Assembly: GCA_003963455.1 (NCBI GenBank)
Contig: RXJA01000389.1
Coordinates: forward strand, 1-32,816
From: Hyphomicrobiales bacterium
GTDB taxonomy: Bacteria > Pseudomonadota > Alphaproteobacteria > Rhizobiales > Rhizobiaceae
Direction: 5' to 3'
Length of the DNA: 32,816 nucleotides
How positions within the stretch are numbered: the stretch's first letter is position 1; each line of letters begins with the position of its first letter. A program made the translations under genes and the position numbers. Shown here piece by piece: positions 11,882-19,487 of the stretch. The notes beneath the pieces are model-generated. The model did not search any database and had not been told where the DNA came from. It saw only the letters and a list, made by a program, of their open reading frames with translations.

Positions 11882-12111
11882 GGCCGAGCGGCGGGGCTCC
11901 CGATCCCGATGATCGTCACCAGGGAATCGCGTTGAAAAACAGCTTCCGCCTCGACACCGAGTTCCATTTGGCCGTCGACCTGATCGGCTCGGGCCGCATC
12001 GACGTCGCGCCACGGCTCAGCGACACGCTGCCGCTTGCCGAGGCGCGAAGGGCCTGCAAGCTGACCAGCGACAAACCGCAATCGATGAAGGTGCAAATTG
12101 CGTTCGACTGA
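11882..12111 (+). pseudogene. 3' remnant of an L-idonate 5-dehydrogenase-like zinc alcohol dehydrogenase
   Basis: Only the C-terminal quarter of a medium-chain dehydrogenase remains. One frame reads AAGLPIPMIVTRE up to about 11926. The next frame continues IALKNSFRLDTEFHLAVDLI and ends TSDKPQSMKVQIAFD at the TGA (12109-12111). Together these match the end of IdnD/threonine-dehydrogenase-like enzymes, where PxxMIVTKEI is followed by LxGSFRF. A missing base between the two (AGGGAATCGCG where GAA-ATC is expected) is a frameshift, and the N-terminal catalytic and most of the Rossmann domain are absent. The RIME-like element lies immediately upstream, suggesting a deletion with its edge there. The product, if any, cannot be active. 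Confidence 0.7.
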
Positions 12112-12880
12112 TTATCTCGGCCGTCTTTTCGGCCTCGAAGGCAGGCATGCCTTCGTCACCGGCGCCAGCCGCGGGCTGGGCCTCGCCTTCGCCGAAGCGT
12201 TGGCCGCCGCCGGCGCGCGTGTCACCATAGGTGGCCGCAAGGCCAACGAGCTCAAGGCCGCCGGCGACCGTTTGCGCGGCAACGGCTATACGGTGGCGGA
12301 AGCTGTGATCGACGTGACCGACACGCAGTCTGTCGACGCGGCAATCGCGGCGAGCGAAACCGGCACCGGGCCGATCGACATCCTGGTCAACAATGCCGGC
12401 ATCCAGCGCCGCGCGCCGCTCGAGACTTTTTCCGACGCCGACTGGGACGCGCTGATGGCGACCAATCTCGACGGCGTGTTCAAGGTGAGCCGCGCCGCGG
12501 TGAAGGGCATGATCCAGCGCCGCAAGGGCGTCATCATCAACATCTCCTCGGTGCAGAGCGCGCTCGCCCGCCCCTCGATTGCGCCCTATGCGGCGAGCAA
12601 GGGCGCCATCACCATGCTGACCAAGTCGATGGCCGGCGAATGGGGCCTGCACGGCGTGCGCGTCAACGCCATCGGGCCAGGCTATTTCAAGACCGAGATG
12701 AACGCCGCCCTCGTCGCCGACGAAAAATTCTCCGCCTGGCTCACCGGCCGCACGCCGATGCGGCGCTGGGGCGATGTCGAGGAACTGGCGGGAGCGGCCG
12801 TGTTCCTGGCGTCGGATGCCGCGAGCTTCGTGACGGGGCAGACGCTGCTGGTGGATGGCGGGATTACGAGCGTGTTGTGA
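12098..12880 (+). CDS. SDR oxidoreductase, gluconate 5-dehydrogenase-like
   Basis: A 260-aa classical short-chain dehydrogenase. The cofactor motif TGASRGLG is at residues 21-28, NNAG at 98-101, the catalytic serine in INISS (about 150), and Y164-x3-K168 in YAASK. The ending VTGQTLLVDGGIT is typical of the gluconate 5-dehydrogenase/IdnO group, which reduces 5-ketogluconate or oxidises gluconate with NAD(P). The start is TTG at 12098, with AAGGTG 5-6 nt upstream, and it overlaps the end of the dehydrogenase remnant by 14 nt, a relic of coupled translation in an idn-type operon. With the upstream partner broken, this gene may now serve a different role or depend on another promoter. Exact substrate unproven. 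Confidence 0.88.
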   Translation: MRSTDYLGRLFGLEGRHAFVTGASRGLGLAFAEALAAAGARVTIGGRKANELKAAGDRLRGNGYTVAEAVIDVTDTQSVDAAIAASETGTGPIDILVNNAGIQRRAPLETFSDADWDALMATNLDGVFKVSRAAVKGMIQRRKGVIINISSVQSALARPSIAPYAASKGAITMLTKSMAGEWGLHGVRVNAIGPGYFKTEMNAALVADEKFSAWLTGRTPMRRWGDVEELAGAAVFLASDAASFVTGQTLLVDGGITSVL

Positions 12881-12888
12881 GGGAAAGC

Positions 12889-12910
12889 GCGAGGCTTGGC
12901 GGTTCCTCGC
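12889..12910. terminator. Weak hairpin between convergent genes
   Basis: GCGAGG (12889-12894) and CCTCGC (12905-12910) pair perfectly around a 10-nt loop in the 39-bp gap between the SDR stop and the convergent Gfo/Idh/MocA stop. Short stem without a T-run; a shared terminator role is only plausible. Confidence 0.3.
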
Positions 12911-12919
12911 CCCGCAGGG

Positions 12920-13981
12920 TCATTCCCCGTACGACCGTTGATAGACCTGATCGATGATTTCGTGCACGGCCAGAGCGCCGTCGCCGCGAGGCAGCGGCCG
13001 CCCGGAACCGATATCGTCGATGAAGGACGAGACGCATCGTTTCCATGCGACCGTCAGGTCGGAATGATCGCCGGCCACCGCCATGGGCCGCGAATTCAGA
13101 TCGGCGTCGAAATATCGTAGAGGCGCGTGGTCGCCATTGGCCTCGGGCCAGTAATCCAGCCCGCCTTTGTCGCCGATGACGCGCACGCGGTTCTCGTCGG
13201 GGCCGGCATAGGCCCAGGCCACATCGCATCTTATCTCGACACCCTTGTCCGATCGCAGGGACAGGCTCGCCCGTTCCTCGACGTCGAACTGGGACTCAGG
13301 AGCCTCGACCGGCTGGTGCGGACTCCAGTTGCCGAGCCCTTTGCCAAGCGGACCGAAGCTGCGCCAGATGCGTGAATCGGTTACGGCCGCGCCCGCGCTG
13401 CCGGACAGCCACAGAGCCAGGTCGATGACATGCGGGCCGAGGTCCGCCAGCACGCCGCCGCCTGCCGTCCGCCGCCGGGTGAACCAGGTTCCGAAACCGG
13501 GAATACCGGCTCGCCGCAACATGCGCAGCTCGACGGTCTGCACATTGCCGATGCGGCCGGCCTCGATCGCTTGCCTGATGAAGCGCATGGACGGCCGGTG
13601 GCGCTGTGGCAGGTTGACGGCGAAGCCGACGCCGGCGGCCGAGGCGCCGTTCACCATCGCCCGCGCGTCGTCGAGCGAGGTCGCGAGCGGCTTTTCCATC
13701 AAGATGTGCAGCCGCGCCTTGATTGCGGCTTCGGCGGCCTCGCGGTGCAGGAAATTCGGCAAGGCGACGGCCACGGCATCAAGGCCGTCGACATTCACCG
13801 CCTCTTCAATGGTCCCGGCAACCGTCGGGATCCCGAACTCGGCGGCCAGTTTGCCGGCGGTCTGCCTGTTGCGGCCGTAGATCGCCGCCACCTCGACCCT
13901 GGCATCGCCGAGCAAGGCGGGGAGATGGGCGCGCCGCACAATCATTCCGGTGCCGAGGACGGCAAGCCTGAGCTTCTTCAC
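12920..13981 (-). CDS. Gfo/Idh/MocA family NAD(P)-dependent dehydrogenase (distal gene)
   Basis: A 353-aa protein with an N-terminal Rossmann fold (VLGTGMIVRRAHLPAL) and the family EKP motif in LMEKPLATS (about residue 95), followed by the alpha/beta domain with the conserved DLGPHVIDLALWL histidine and aspartate. Family members oxidise or reduce hydroxyls of sugars, inositols and anhydrosugars. The start is GTG at 13981 with AGGA about 8 nt upstream. It lies 67 nt after the sugar-binding protein gene and is the last gene of the probable sugar operon. It is only distantly like the first Gfo/Idh/MocA protein of the operon, so the two probably act at different steps. Confidence 0.88.
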   Translation of the reverse strand: MKKLRLAVLGTGMIVRRAHLPALLGDARVEVAAIYGRNRQTAGKLAAEFGIPTVAGTIEEAVNVDGLDAVAVALPNFLHREAAEAAIKARLHILMEKPLATSLDDARAMVNGASAAGVGFAVNLPQRHRPSMRFIRQAIEAGRIGNVQTVELRMLRRAGIPGFGTWFTRRRTAGGGVLADLGPHVIDLALWLSGSAGAAVTDSRIWRSFGPLGKGLGNWSPHQPVEAPESQFDVEERASLSLRSDKGVEIRCDVAWAYAGPDENRVRVIGDKGGLDYWPEANGDHAPLRYFDADLNSRPMAVAGDHSDLTVAWKRCVSSFIDDIGSGRPLPRGDGALAVHEIIDQVYQRSYGE

Positions 13982-14048
13982 TGCGCTATCCTGGAAAGGG
14001 GCCGGCGGGAATTCCCGCCCGCCCGTCTGCTGATCGGTTGATTGCGGA

Positions 14049-15059
14049 TCAGTTCTTGCCGCAGGTGTCGGCCATGTCGGGCGTGCACTTGACGAAGCCG
14101 GTGTCGATATAGGGCGGCACCGTCTTGCCCTGCTTCAGGTCGTGCAGGGCCTCGATCGACTTGTAGCCCATATTGTACGGGCTCTGGCCGACTAGGTAGT
14201 GGGCAAGCCCGTCCTTGAGCAGCGGCAGTTGCGGCGCGAAGGCGTCGCCGAAGGAGATGACGAGGTCCTTGGAATCGACGCGGTCCTTCACGCGCCCGAC
14301 CGCCTGCCGGTAGGCCGAAGGCGCGTATTGCGCCCAGCCGCCGACGGCGACGAAGGCATCAAGCTTGGGATTGGCCACCAGCACGTCGTTCATCTGCTGG
14401 GCGGCGAGGCTGATGTTGTCATTGTTGTAGATCGGGCAGCCGTCGACCTCGGTCCAGCCGTTCTCGCCGGCAAGGCGCTTCACCGGCTTGTCCTTGGAGA
14501 CGTTGGCCAGCGTGTCGCGGATGCCCTGGACGCGCAGGTCGAGATTGAGCGAACCGGCCGTGCCGGTCTGGATGCAGACCGTGCCGCCCTTCGGCTTGTA
14601 TTCGACGACCTTCTTCGCCAACTCGACGCCGAAATTGTAGTTGTCGGTGCCGATGAAGGTCGAGCGCAGGCCGGCGTCTTCCTGCAGCAGGTCGCCGTCG
14701 AAGGTGACGATCGGGATGCCGGCGGCCTTCGCCTTCTGCAGCAGGCGAGCCACGGACTTCGGATTGGTCGCGGAGACCGCGATGCCGTCGACGCCCTTGG
14801 TCAACACGTCGTTGATGACCTGAAGCTGTTGCGCCTCGTTCACCTCCGACGGGCCGATATAGTAGCACTCGACGCCGAGATCCTTGGCGGCCTTCTCGCA
14901 GCCCTCCTTGACCGGAGCGCTGAAGACGTCGTTCACCGTCTTGACGATCACCGCATAGGTCTCGGCCGAAGCCGGAGCGGCCGTCGCGCAGGCGGCAAGC
15001 GCTGCCGCGATTGCGGTCGCGGCCAGCCGCAAGCTCATTTTGTTGATGATGCCTGTCAT
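14049..15059 (-). CDS. ABC transporter periplasmic sugar-binding protein (RbsB/Peripla_BP_4 type)
   Basis: A 336-aa secreted binding protein. The signal peptide ends near residue 32 (AAPASA before ETYAVIVK). The two-lobe fold is recognisable from VNDVFSAPVKEGCEKAAKDL, GVDGIAVSATNP and IVTFDGDL, the same layout as ribose/inositol/fructose binding proteins. The mature protein has six cysteines (EGCEK, VECYY, TVCIQ, DGCPI, VKCTP, DTCGK), unusual for this class and suggesting periplasmic disulfides, including one at the C-terminus. The ribosome site GGAG is before the ATG at 15059. The gene lies 80 nt after the permease gene, an unusual order because the binding protein is generally first; a separate RNA end or strong local ribosome site could raise its level. 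Confidence 0.92.
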   Translation of the reverse strand: MTGIINKMSLRLAATAIAAALAACATAAPASAETYAVIVKTVNDVFSAPVKEGCEKAAKDLGVECYYIGPSEVNEAQQLQVINDVLTKGVDGIAVSATNPKSVARLLQKAKAAGIPIVTFDGDLLQEDAGLRSTFIGTDNYNFGVELAKKVVEYKPKGGTVCIQTGTAGSLNLDLRVQGIRDTLANVSKDKPVKRLAGENGWTEVDGCPIYNNDNISLAAQQMNDVLVANPKLDAFVAVGGWAQYAPSAYRQAVGRVKDRVDSKDLVISFGDAFAPQLPLLKDGLAHYLVGQSPYNMGYKSIEALHDLKQGKTVPPYIDTGFVKCTPDMADTCGKN

Positions 15060-15139
15060 GATGTTTTCTCCTCTCTGATGTTATGTGTACGAAGGTGCGC
15101 GAACCTTCCGGACAGGCGACCTGCCTGCCCGGACCGGCT

Positions 15140-16144
15140 CTAGGCGCGGCTGGAGCGGAACCGTTCAAGCAGTACCGCGAACAGGATGAAGAGGCCGACG
15201 AAGGTGCCCTGCCAGAAGGGATTCACGCCGGCGAGCAGCAGGGCGTTACGGATCACTTCGATCAGCACCGAGCCGATGACAGCGCCGAAGGAGGTGCCGA
15301 AGCCGCCGAGCAGGTTGGCGCCGCCGATGACGGTCGCGGCGATGACCTGCAGTTCCTGGCCCTGGCCGAGCGCGTTGGTGGCGGCGCCCATCCAGCCGAC
15401 GAGGAAGATGGCGGTCATGCCGGTCATGGCGCCGAGCAGCGCGTAGGTGGAAACCTTGACGCGGTCGACCGGGATGCCGGAAAGGCGCGCGGCATTTTCA
15501 TTGCCGCCGATGGCGCGCACGTAGCGGCCCCATTTGGACATCGACAAGAGCCACTGCATGACGACGGCCGAGACGATCACCGCCCACAACACGTTCGGCA
15601 CGCCGAGGAAGGACCCGCTGCCCAGCGCCAGCAGCGTGTCGCCGGCCCGGCCGAAATCGTAGACCACCTGGTTGTTGGTCACGACCAGCGTCTGCGATCG
15701 CACCAGGCTCATCATGCCGAGCGTGACGATGAAGGGCGGCAGCTTCAGGTATGAAACCAGCGCTCCGTTGACCGCGCCGACGACGGCACCCACAAGCAGA
15801 ACTAGCGCGACGACCACCGGGAAAGGATAGCCGCTGGCGCAGAACAGGCCGAGCAGCACGCCGGTCAGGCCAAGCGTGGAGCCGACGGAGATGTCGATGC
15901 CGCCGGTCATGATCACCGGCGTCATGCCGATGGCCATCAGCGCCGTGAAGCAGAAATTCTGCAGGATGTTGGCCATGTTGGCGCCGGTGAGAAAGCGCGG
16001 CGCGATCATGCCCACCACGGCGCCGATGATCAGCACCGCAACGACGATCCAGAATTCCTGGCTGCGCAGCACCTCGCAGAGCTTGCTGCGTTCCGACAGG
16101 CTGAAGACCGAATCCAGATTGCTGGCGTCCGGAGACTTGTTCAT
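15140..16144 (-). CDS. ABC sugar transporter permease (RbsC type)
   Basis: A 334-aa inner-membrane permease of the BPD_transp_2/RbsC family, with about eight to ten hydrophobic helices. Diagnostic motifs are the central VIMTGGIDISVGSTLGLTG and the cytoplasmic coupling loop IGGNENAARLSGIPVDRVK, which contacts the ATPase. Such permeases work as homodimers in ribose, fructose, xylose or inositol uptake. A GGAGG ribosome site precedes the ATG at 16144. Located 19 nt after the ATPase gene, in the same operon. Substrate unknown. Confidence 0.93.
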   Translation of the reverse strand: MNKSPDASNLDSVFSLSERSKLCEVLRSQEFWIVVAVLIIGAVVGMIAPRFLTGANMANILQNFCFTALMAIGMTPVIMTGGIDISVGSTLGLTGVLLGLFCASGYPFPVVVALVLLVGAVVGAVNGALVSYLKLPPFIVTLGMMSLVRSQTLVVTNNQVVYDFGRAGDTLLALGSGSFLGVPNVLWAVIVSAVVMQWLLSMSKWGRYVRAIGGNENAARLSGIPVDRVKVSTYALLGAMTGMTAIFLVGWMGAATNALGQGQELQVIAATVIGGANLLGGFGTSFGAVIGSVLIEVIRNALLLAGVNPFWQGTFVGLFILFAVLLERFRSSRA

Positions 16145-16163
16145 CTCATCCTCCCCTATTGCC

Positions 16164-16904
<741 letters not shown>

Positions 16905-16921
16905 GGCAGGGACTCCCGTTC

Positions 16922-17848
16922 TTACTTTTCTTGCGATGCCGGCATCGATCGAGCCGCGGCGTAGTCGTCGGCGGCCTTGAGAGCGCCATAGAGGACGGCG
17001 CGCCAGCCGAGTCCGGCCCAGCGCAGATCCATCGGGCGGCCCGTTTCGGCGAAGGGCGCCCGCAGCGCCACCAGTTCCTCCAGCTGCTGGCGCGGGAAAG
17101 CGTCGATCGCGCAGACCCCCCCCCCGAGCACGATCGTGGCCGGAGAAAACAGCGCCACCGCAGTGCCGATGGCGAGCGCCTGATCGCGCACGAACCGGTC
17201 CATGTCCGCGCCAAGCCCGGGGATACGCCGGGACTGGACAAAAACCTGGGTGACAGGAACGCCGTGCCTGGCGGCAATCACTTCCAGTGCGCGGCCGGAA
17301 ACGTAGGTTTCCAGGCAGTCGGTGCGCAGCCCCTCCAGCGTCCTGCCCTCATTGCCGAAAGGCATATGGCCGATCTCCAGCGCCCAGCCGCCGCCGCGAA
17401 AAGCCTCGCCGCCCTGCAGGAAGGCGCCGCCGACGCCGGTGCCGAAGAACAGGCCGAGCACGCTGTCGGCGCCTTTGGCGGCGCCCGCGATCACCTCGCC
17501 CGCCAGCACCAGCACGGAGTCCCGCTCGATGATGACGGGGAAGCCGAGCACGTCGCCAAGCTCGCTCGCCAGATGGTGGCCGTTGAGCTCCGGAACATTG
17601 CCCGCGAAGAGGACGCGGTCGCCGTCGGTGTCGATGAAGCCTGGAACCGTCGAGACCATCAGGTCGGGAGTGAGGCCCGCCTCGGCACAGAATTCCCTGA
17701 TGAGCCTGGCGAAGCTGCCGACGGGATCGGCGTTGCGCAGCAGGGAGGACGGGAAGAGTCGCTCGCCGGCCCGCGGAACACGGTCGACGACCATGCCGCA
17801 TTTGACCGAGGTGCCGCCGACATCGACGACCAGGATCGAGCGGATCAT
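16922..17848 (-). CDS. ROK-family sugar kinase
   Basis: A 308-aa kinase. The phosphate-1 motif VVDVGGTSVKCG is at residues 7-18, the probable catalytic aspartate D110 is in IERDSVLVLAGE, GTGVGGAF is at about 137-143, EIGHMPFG at 158-165, and IVLGGGV lies in the C-terminal lobe. Most ROK proteins have a zinc site CxCGxxGCxE just after the EIGH motif; here it reads EGLRTDCLE, keeping only the last cysteine. The start ATG 17848 overlaps the hydrolase stop (ATGA), so a much longer in-frame extension is rejected. The LGGGV codons contain ten G in a row. Expected reaction: ATP-dependent phosphorylation of a hexose in the cytosol; substrate unknown. Confidence 0.9.
   Translation of the reverse strand: MIRSILVVDVGGTSVKCGMVVDRVPRAGERLFPSSLLRNADPVGSFARLIREFCAEAGLTPDLMVSTVPGFIDTDGDRVLFAGNVPELNGHHLASELGDVLGFPVIIERDSVLVLAGEVIAGAAKGADSVLGLFFGTGVGGAFLQGGEAFRGGGWALEIGHMPFGNEGRTLEGLRTDCLETYVSGRALEVIAARHGVPVTQVFVQSRRIPGLGADMDRFVRDQALAIGTAVALFSPATIVLGGGVCAIDAFPRQQLEELVALRAPFAETGRPMDLRWAGLGWRAVLYGALKAADDYAAARSMPASQEK
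17116..17125. repeat. C10/G10 homopolymer inside the ROK kinase gene
   Basis: Ten C in a row on the plus strand, which is G10 on the coding strand and encodes the GGG GGG GGG of the conserved LGGGV motif. Tracts of this length are prone to replication slippage; a one-base change would shift the last quarter or so of the kinase out of frame. In this sequence the gene is in frame. Confidence 0.85.
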
Positions 17849-18663
17849 CGATCGCCTCCAACGTCCGGGAGGAAGCTTGCCAAGGCGTTGCGAAACTCGG
17901 CGACATAGGCCGCGCGGTCGATCGTCTTGGATGTGATCTCGGCCAGCCAGGCGCCCGGAATGAGGCTTGCCAGTTCGCGCGCATAAGCGAGCGGATGGAC
18001 GTGGTCCTGGTCGTTGCCGATGACCAGCGCCGGCTGCCGGATCGCCACGATCCGGGCGCGGCTCACGCCCGGCCACTCGAGCGGAATGCGGGACAGGAGC
18101 GCGATCGTGGTATCGGGCCGCGGGCGCTTGAAGAAGCCGATGAGCGAAGCGCCGTTGTCCGGCGAAGCCGCAAGAACCTGAAGGAATTCCGGCGCTTCGC
18201 GAAAGCGCTCCGCACCTTCTTCGGCGCCGTATTTCTGGAGATATTGCGCCGCGACGGTATAGCTGTGCTGGCGCTCGATGGAAGGTGCGTCGACCCATGC
18301 CGGCCGCGCCAGCGCCAGCTTTGCGACACGCGGGGCGTTGAGGCTTGCCAGCCGAAGCGAAATCGCCGCGCCCAGCGAGATGCCGCCGACCGCGGCCTGC
18401 TCGATGCCGAGATGGTCGAGCAGCGCCAGGGCATCGTCGGCGAATTGCGCGATCGAGAGGCGCGACGGATCGCCGAGCGCGGAGGCGCCATGGCCCCGGC
18501 ACATCAGCGTGATGCGTTGCAGGCCGGTGTCTTGCGGGAACACTTCGACCGGCTGATCGAGGGGCGCGCCAAGCCCGTGCTGCCACAGCACCGGCTGTCC
18601 TTTGCCCGCGACATCGAAAGTCAGCGCGCAGCCGTCAACGGTGGTGAAGGTGCCGGCGGTCAC
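17845..18663 (-). CDS. Alpha/beta hydrolase
   Basis: A 272-aa alpha/beta-hydrolase fold protein without signal peptide, so cytosolic. The oxyanion region LWQHGLGAPL is at about residues 26-35, the nucleophile elbow GISLG has Ser96, and an acid-like region is at GNDQDHVHPLAYA. Where the catalytic histidine normally lies near the C-terminus the sequence reads LAEITSKTIDRAAYVAEF with no histidine, so the triad is incomplete or rearranged. The GTG start at 18663 overlaps the previous stop (GTGA), and its own stop overlaps the kinase start. In the operon it could open a lactone or cleave an ester or glycoside-derived product; that is inference from context. Confidence 0.87.
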   Translation of the reverse strand: MTAGTFTTVDGCALTFDVAGKGQPVLWQHGLGAPLDQPVEVFPQDTGLQRITLMCRGHGASALGDPSRLSIAQFADDALALLDHLGIEQAAVGGISLGAAISLRLASLNAPRVAKLALARPAWVDAPSIERQHSYTVAAQYLQKYGAEEGAERFREAPEFLQVLAASPDNGASLIGFFKRPRPDTTIALLSRIPLEWPGVSRARIVAIRQPALVIGNDQDHVHPLAYARELASLIPGAWLAEITSKTIDRAAYVAEFRNALASFLPDVGGDR

Positions 18664-19487
18664 GACACGTCCTCAAGAAGCCTGCGCAGGGCCGCGCCAG
18701 ACGCTGCCGCATCCTTGTGCTGGAAGCCGTGCGCGACGACCGCCTGGTCGTAGCCGCGGGAACGCAAGAGCCGCAGGAACCGGTGGAGGTCGACGGCGCC
18801 GGCCCCGGTGGCGACCACCGTGCCGGTGCGGTCGACATCCTTGGCATGCGCCAGGATGATGTGCTCGCCGAGCAGGTCCACCGCCTCTTCCATGACGCGG
18901 GCCTGGTCGCTCAGCCTGTAGCCGACGAGATTGGCGGCGTCGAGGATGATGCCGAGGCGCGGGTTCCTGACCTCGTCGAGGATCCGCCGCGCGAGAACGG
19001 CGTCGGCGACGACGTTGCCGGGCTCGGGCTCGATGCCGAGCCGGATATCGTGCTTTTCGGCAAGCTCGAGCGCCGCATCGAGTTCGGCGCGCAGATCGGC
19101 CCAGGCGGACGGCGAGGCATTGTCGGGGTGGGCTGCCCACATGTCGTCGGCGTTGCGCGAACCGGTGCACAGCGTCACGATCGGCGCGCCGAGCAACGGC
19201 GCGGCGGCGACGACATTGGCGAAGCGGGCACGTGCGGCATGGCGGACCGCGGCATCCGGATGTGCCATGTTGTACGTGCCGGAGAGGCCGGCAATCGCCA
19301 GGCCCCGCTTGCGGGCGGCCTCGGCGAGGGCCATGAGCTCGCCGGTCGGAACAGAGTCCGGAAGGCTGGCCAGTCCCAGGCATGACAGGTTGAACTGCAT
19401 GCCCTCATAGCCGTCCCGACCGATCGCCGAGAGCAGTTGCTCGACGGGACCGAGCGGATAGGTCCGGGCAAAGATTGCGGGATACAT
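18660..19487 (-). CDS. TIM-barrel sugar phosphate isomerase/epimerase-like protein
   Basis: A 275-aa xylose-isomerase-like TIM barrel (AP_endonuc_2 family). Candidate metal ligands are the Glu in LGIEPEPGN, the Asp in IILDAANLVG and the His in ILAHAKDVD. At the last strand, where the family usually supplies a glutamate, the sequence is AVVAHGFQH, so the fourth ligand may differ. Members isomerise or epimerise sugars and keto-sugars, or act on 3-keto-glycosides. The ATG at 19487 overlaps the previous stop by one base (TGATG), and the stop overlaps the hydrolase start, so expression should be tightly coupled. Partnered with Gfo/Idh/MocA enzymes in the same operon, it probably handles an oxidised sugar. 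Confidence 0.87.
   Translation of the reverse strand: MYPAIFARTYPLGPVEQLLSAIGRDGYEGMQFNLSCLGLASLPDSVPTGELMALAEAARKRGLAIAGLSGTYNMAHPDAAVRHAARARFANVVAAAPLLGAPIVTLCTGSRNADDMWAAHPDNASPSAWADLRAELDAALELAEKHDIRLGIEPEPGNVVADAVLARRILDEVRNPRLGIILDAANLVGYRLSDQARVMEEAVDLLGEHIILAHAKDVDRTGTVVATGAGAVDLHRFLRLLRSRGYDQAVVAHGFQHKDAAASGAALRRLLEDVS

Noticed and set aside
11824..11928. Start of a 95-aa protein containing the dehydrogenase tail
   Set aside because: The first 35 residues are read from the RIME-like element and from the wrong frame of the dehydrogenase; the matching residues lie in another frame, so it is a remnant.
16922..18586. 554-codon frame extending the ROK kinase upstream
   Set aside because: The extension lies inside the alpha/beta hydrolase in another frame and has no homology; the ATGA overlap at 17845-17848 gives a natural start.
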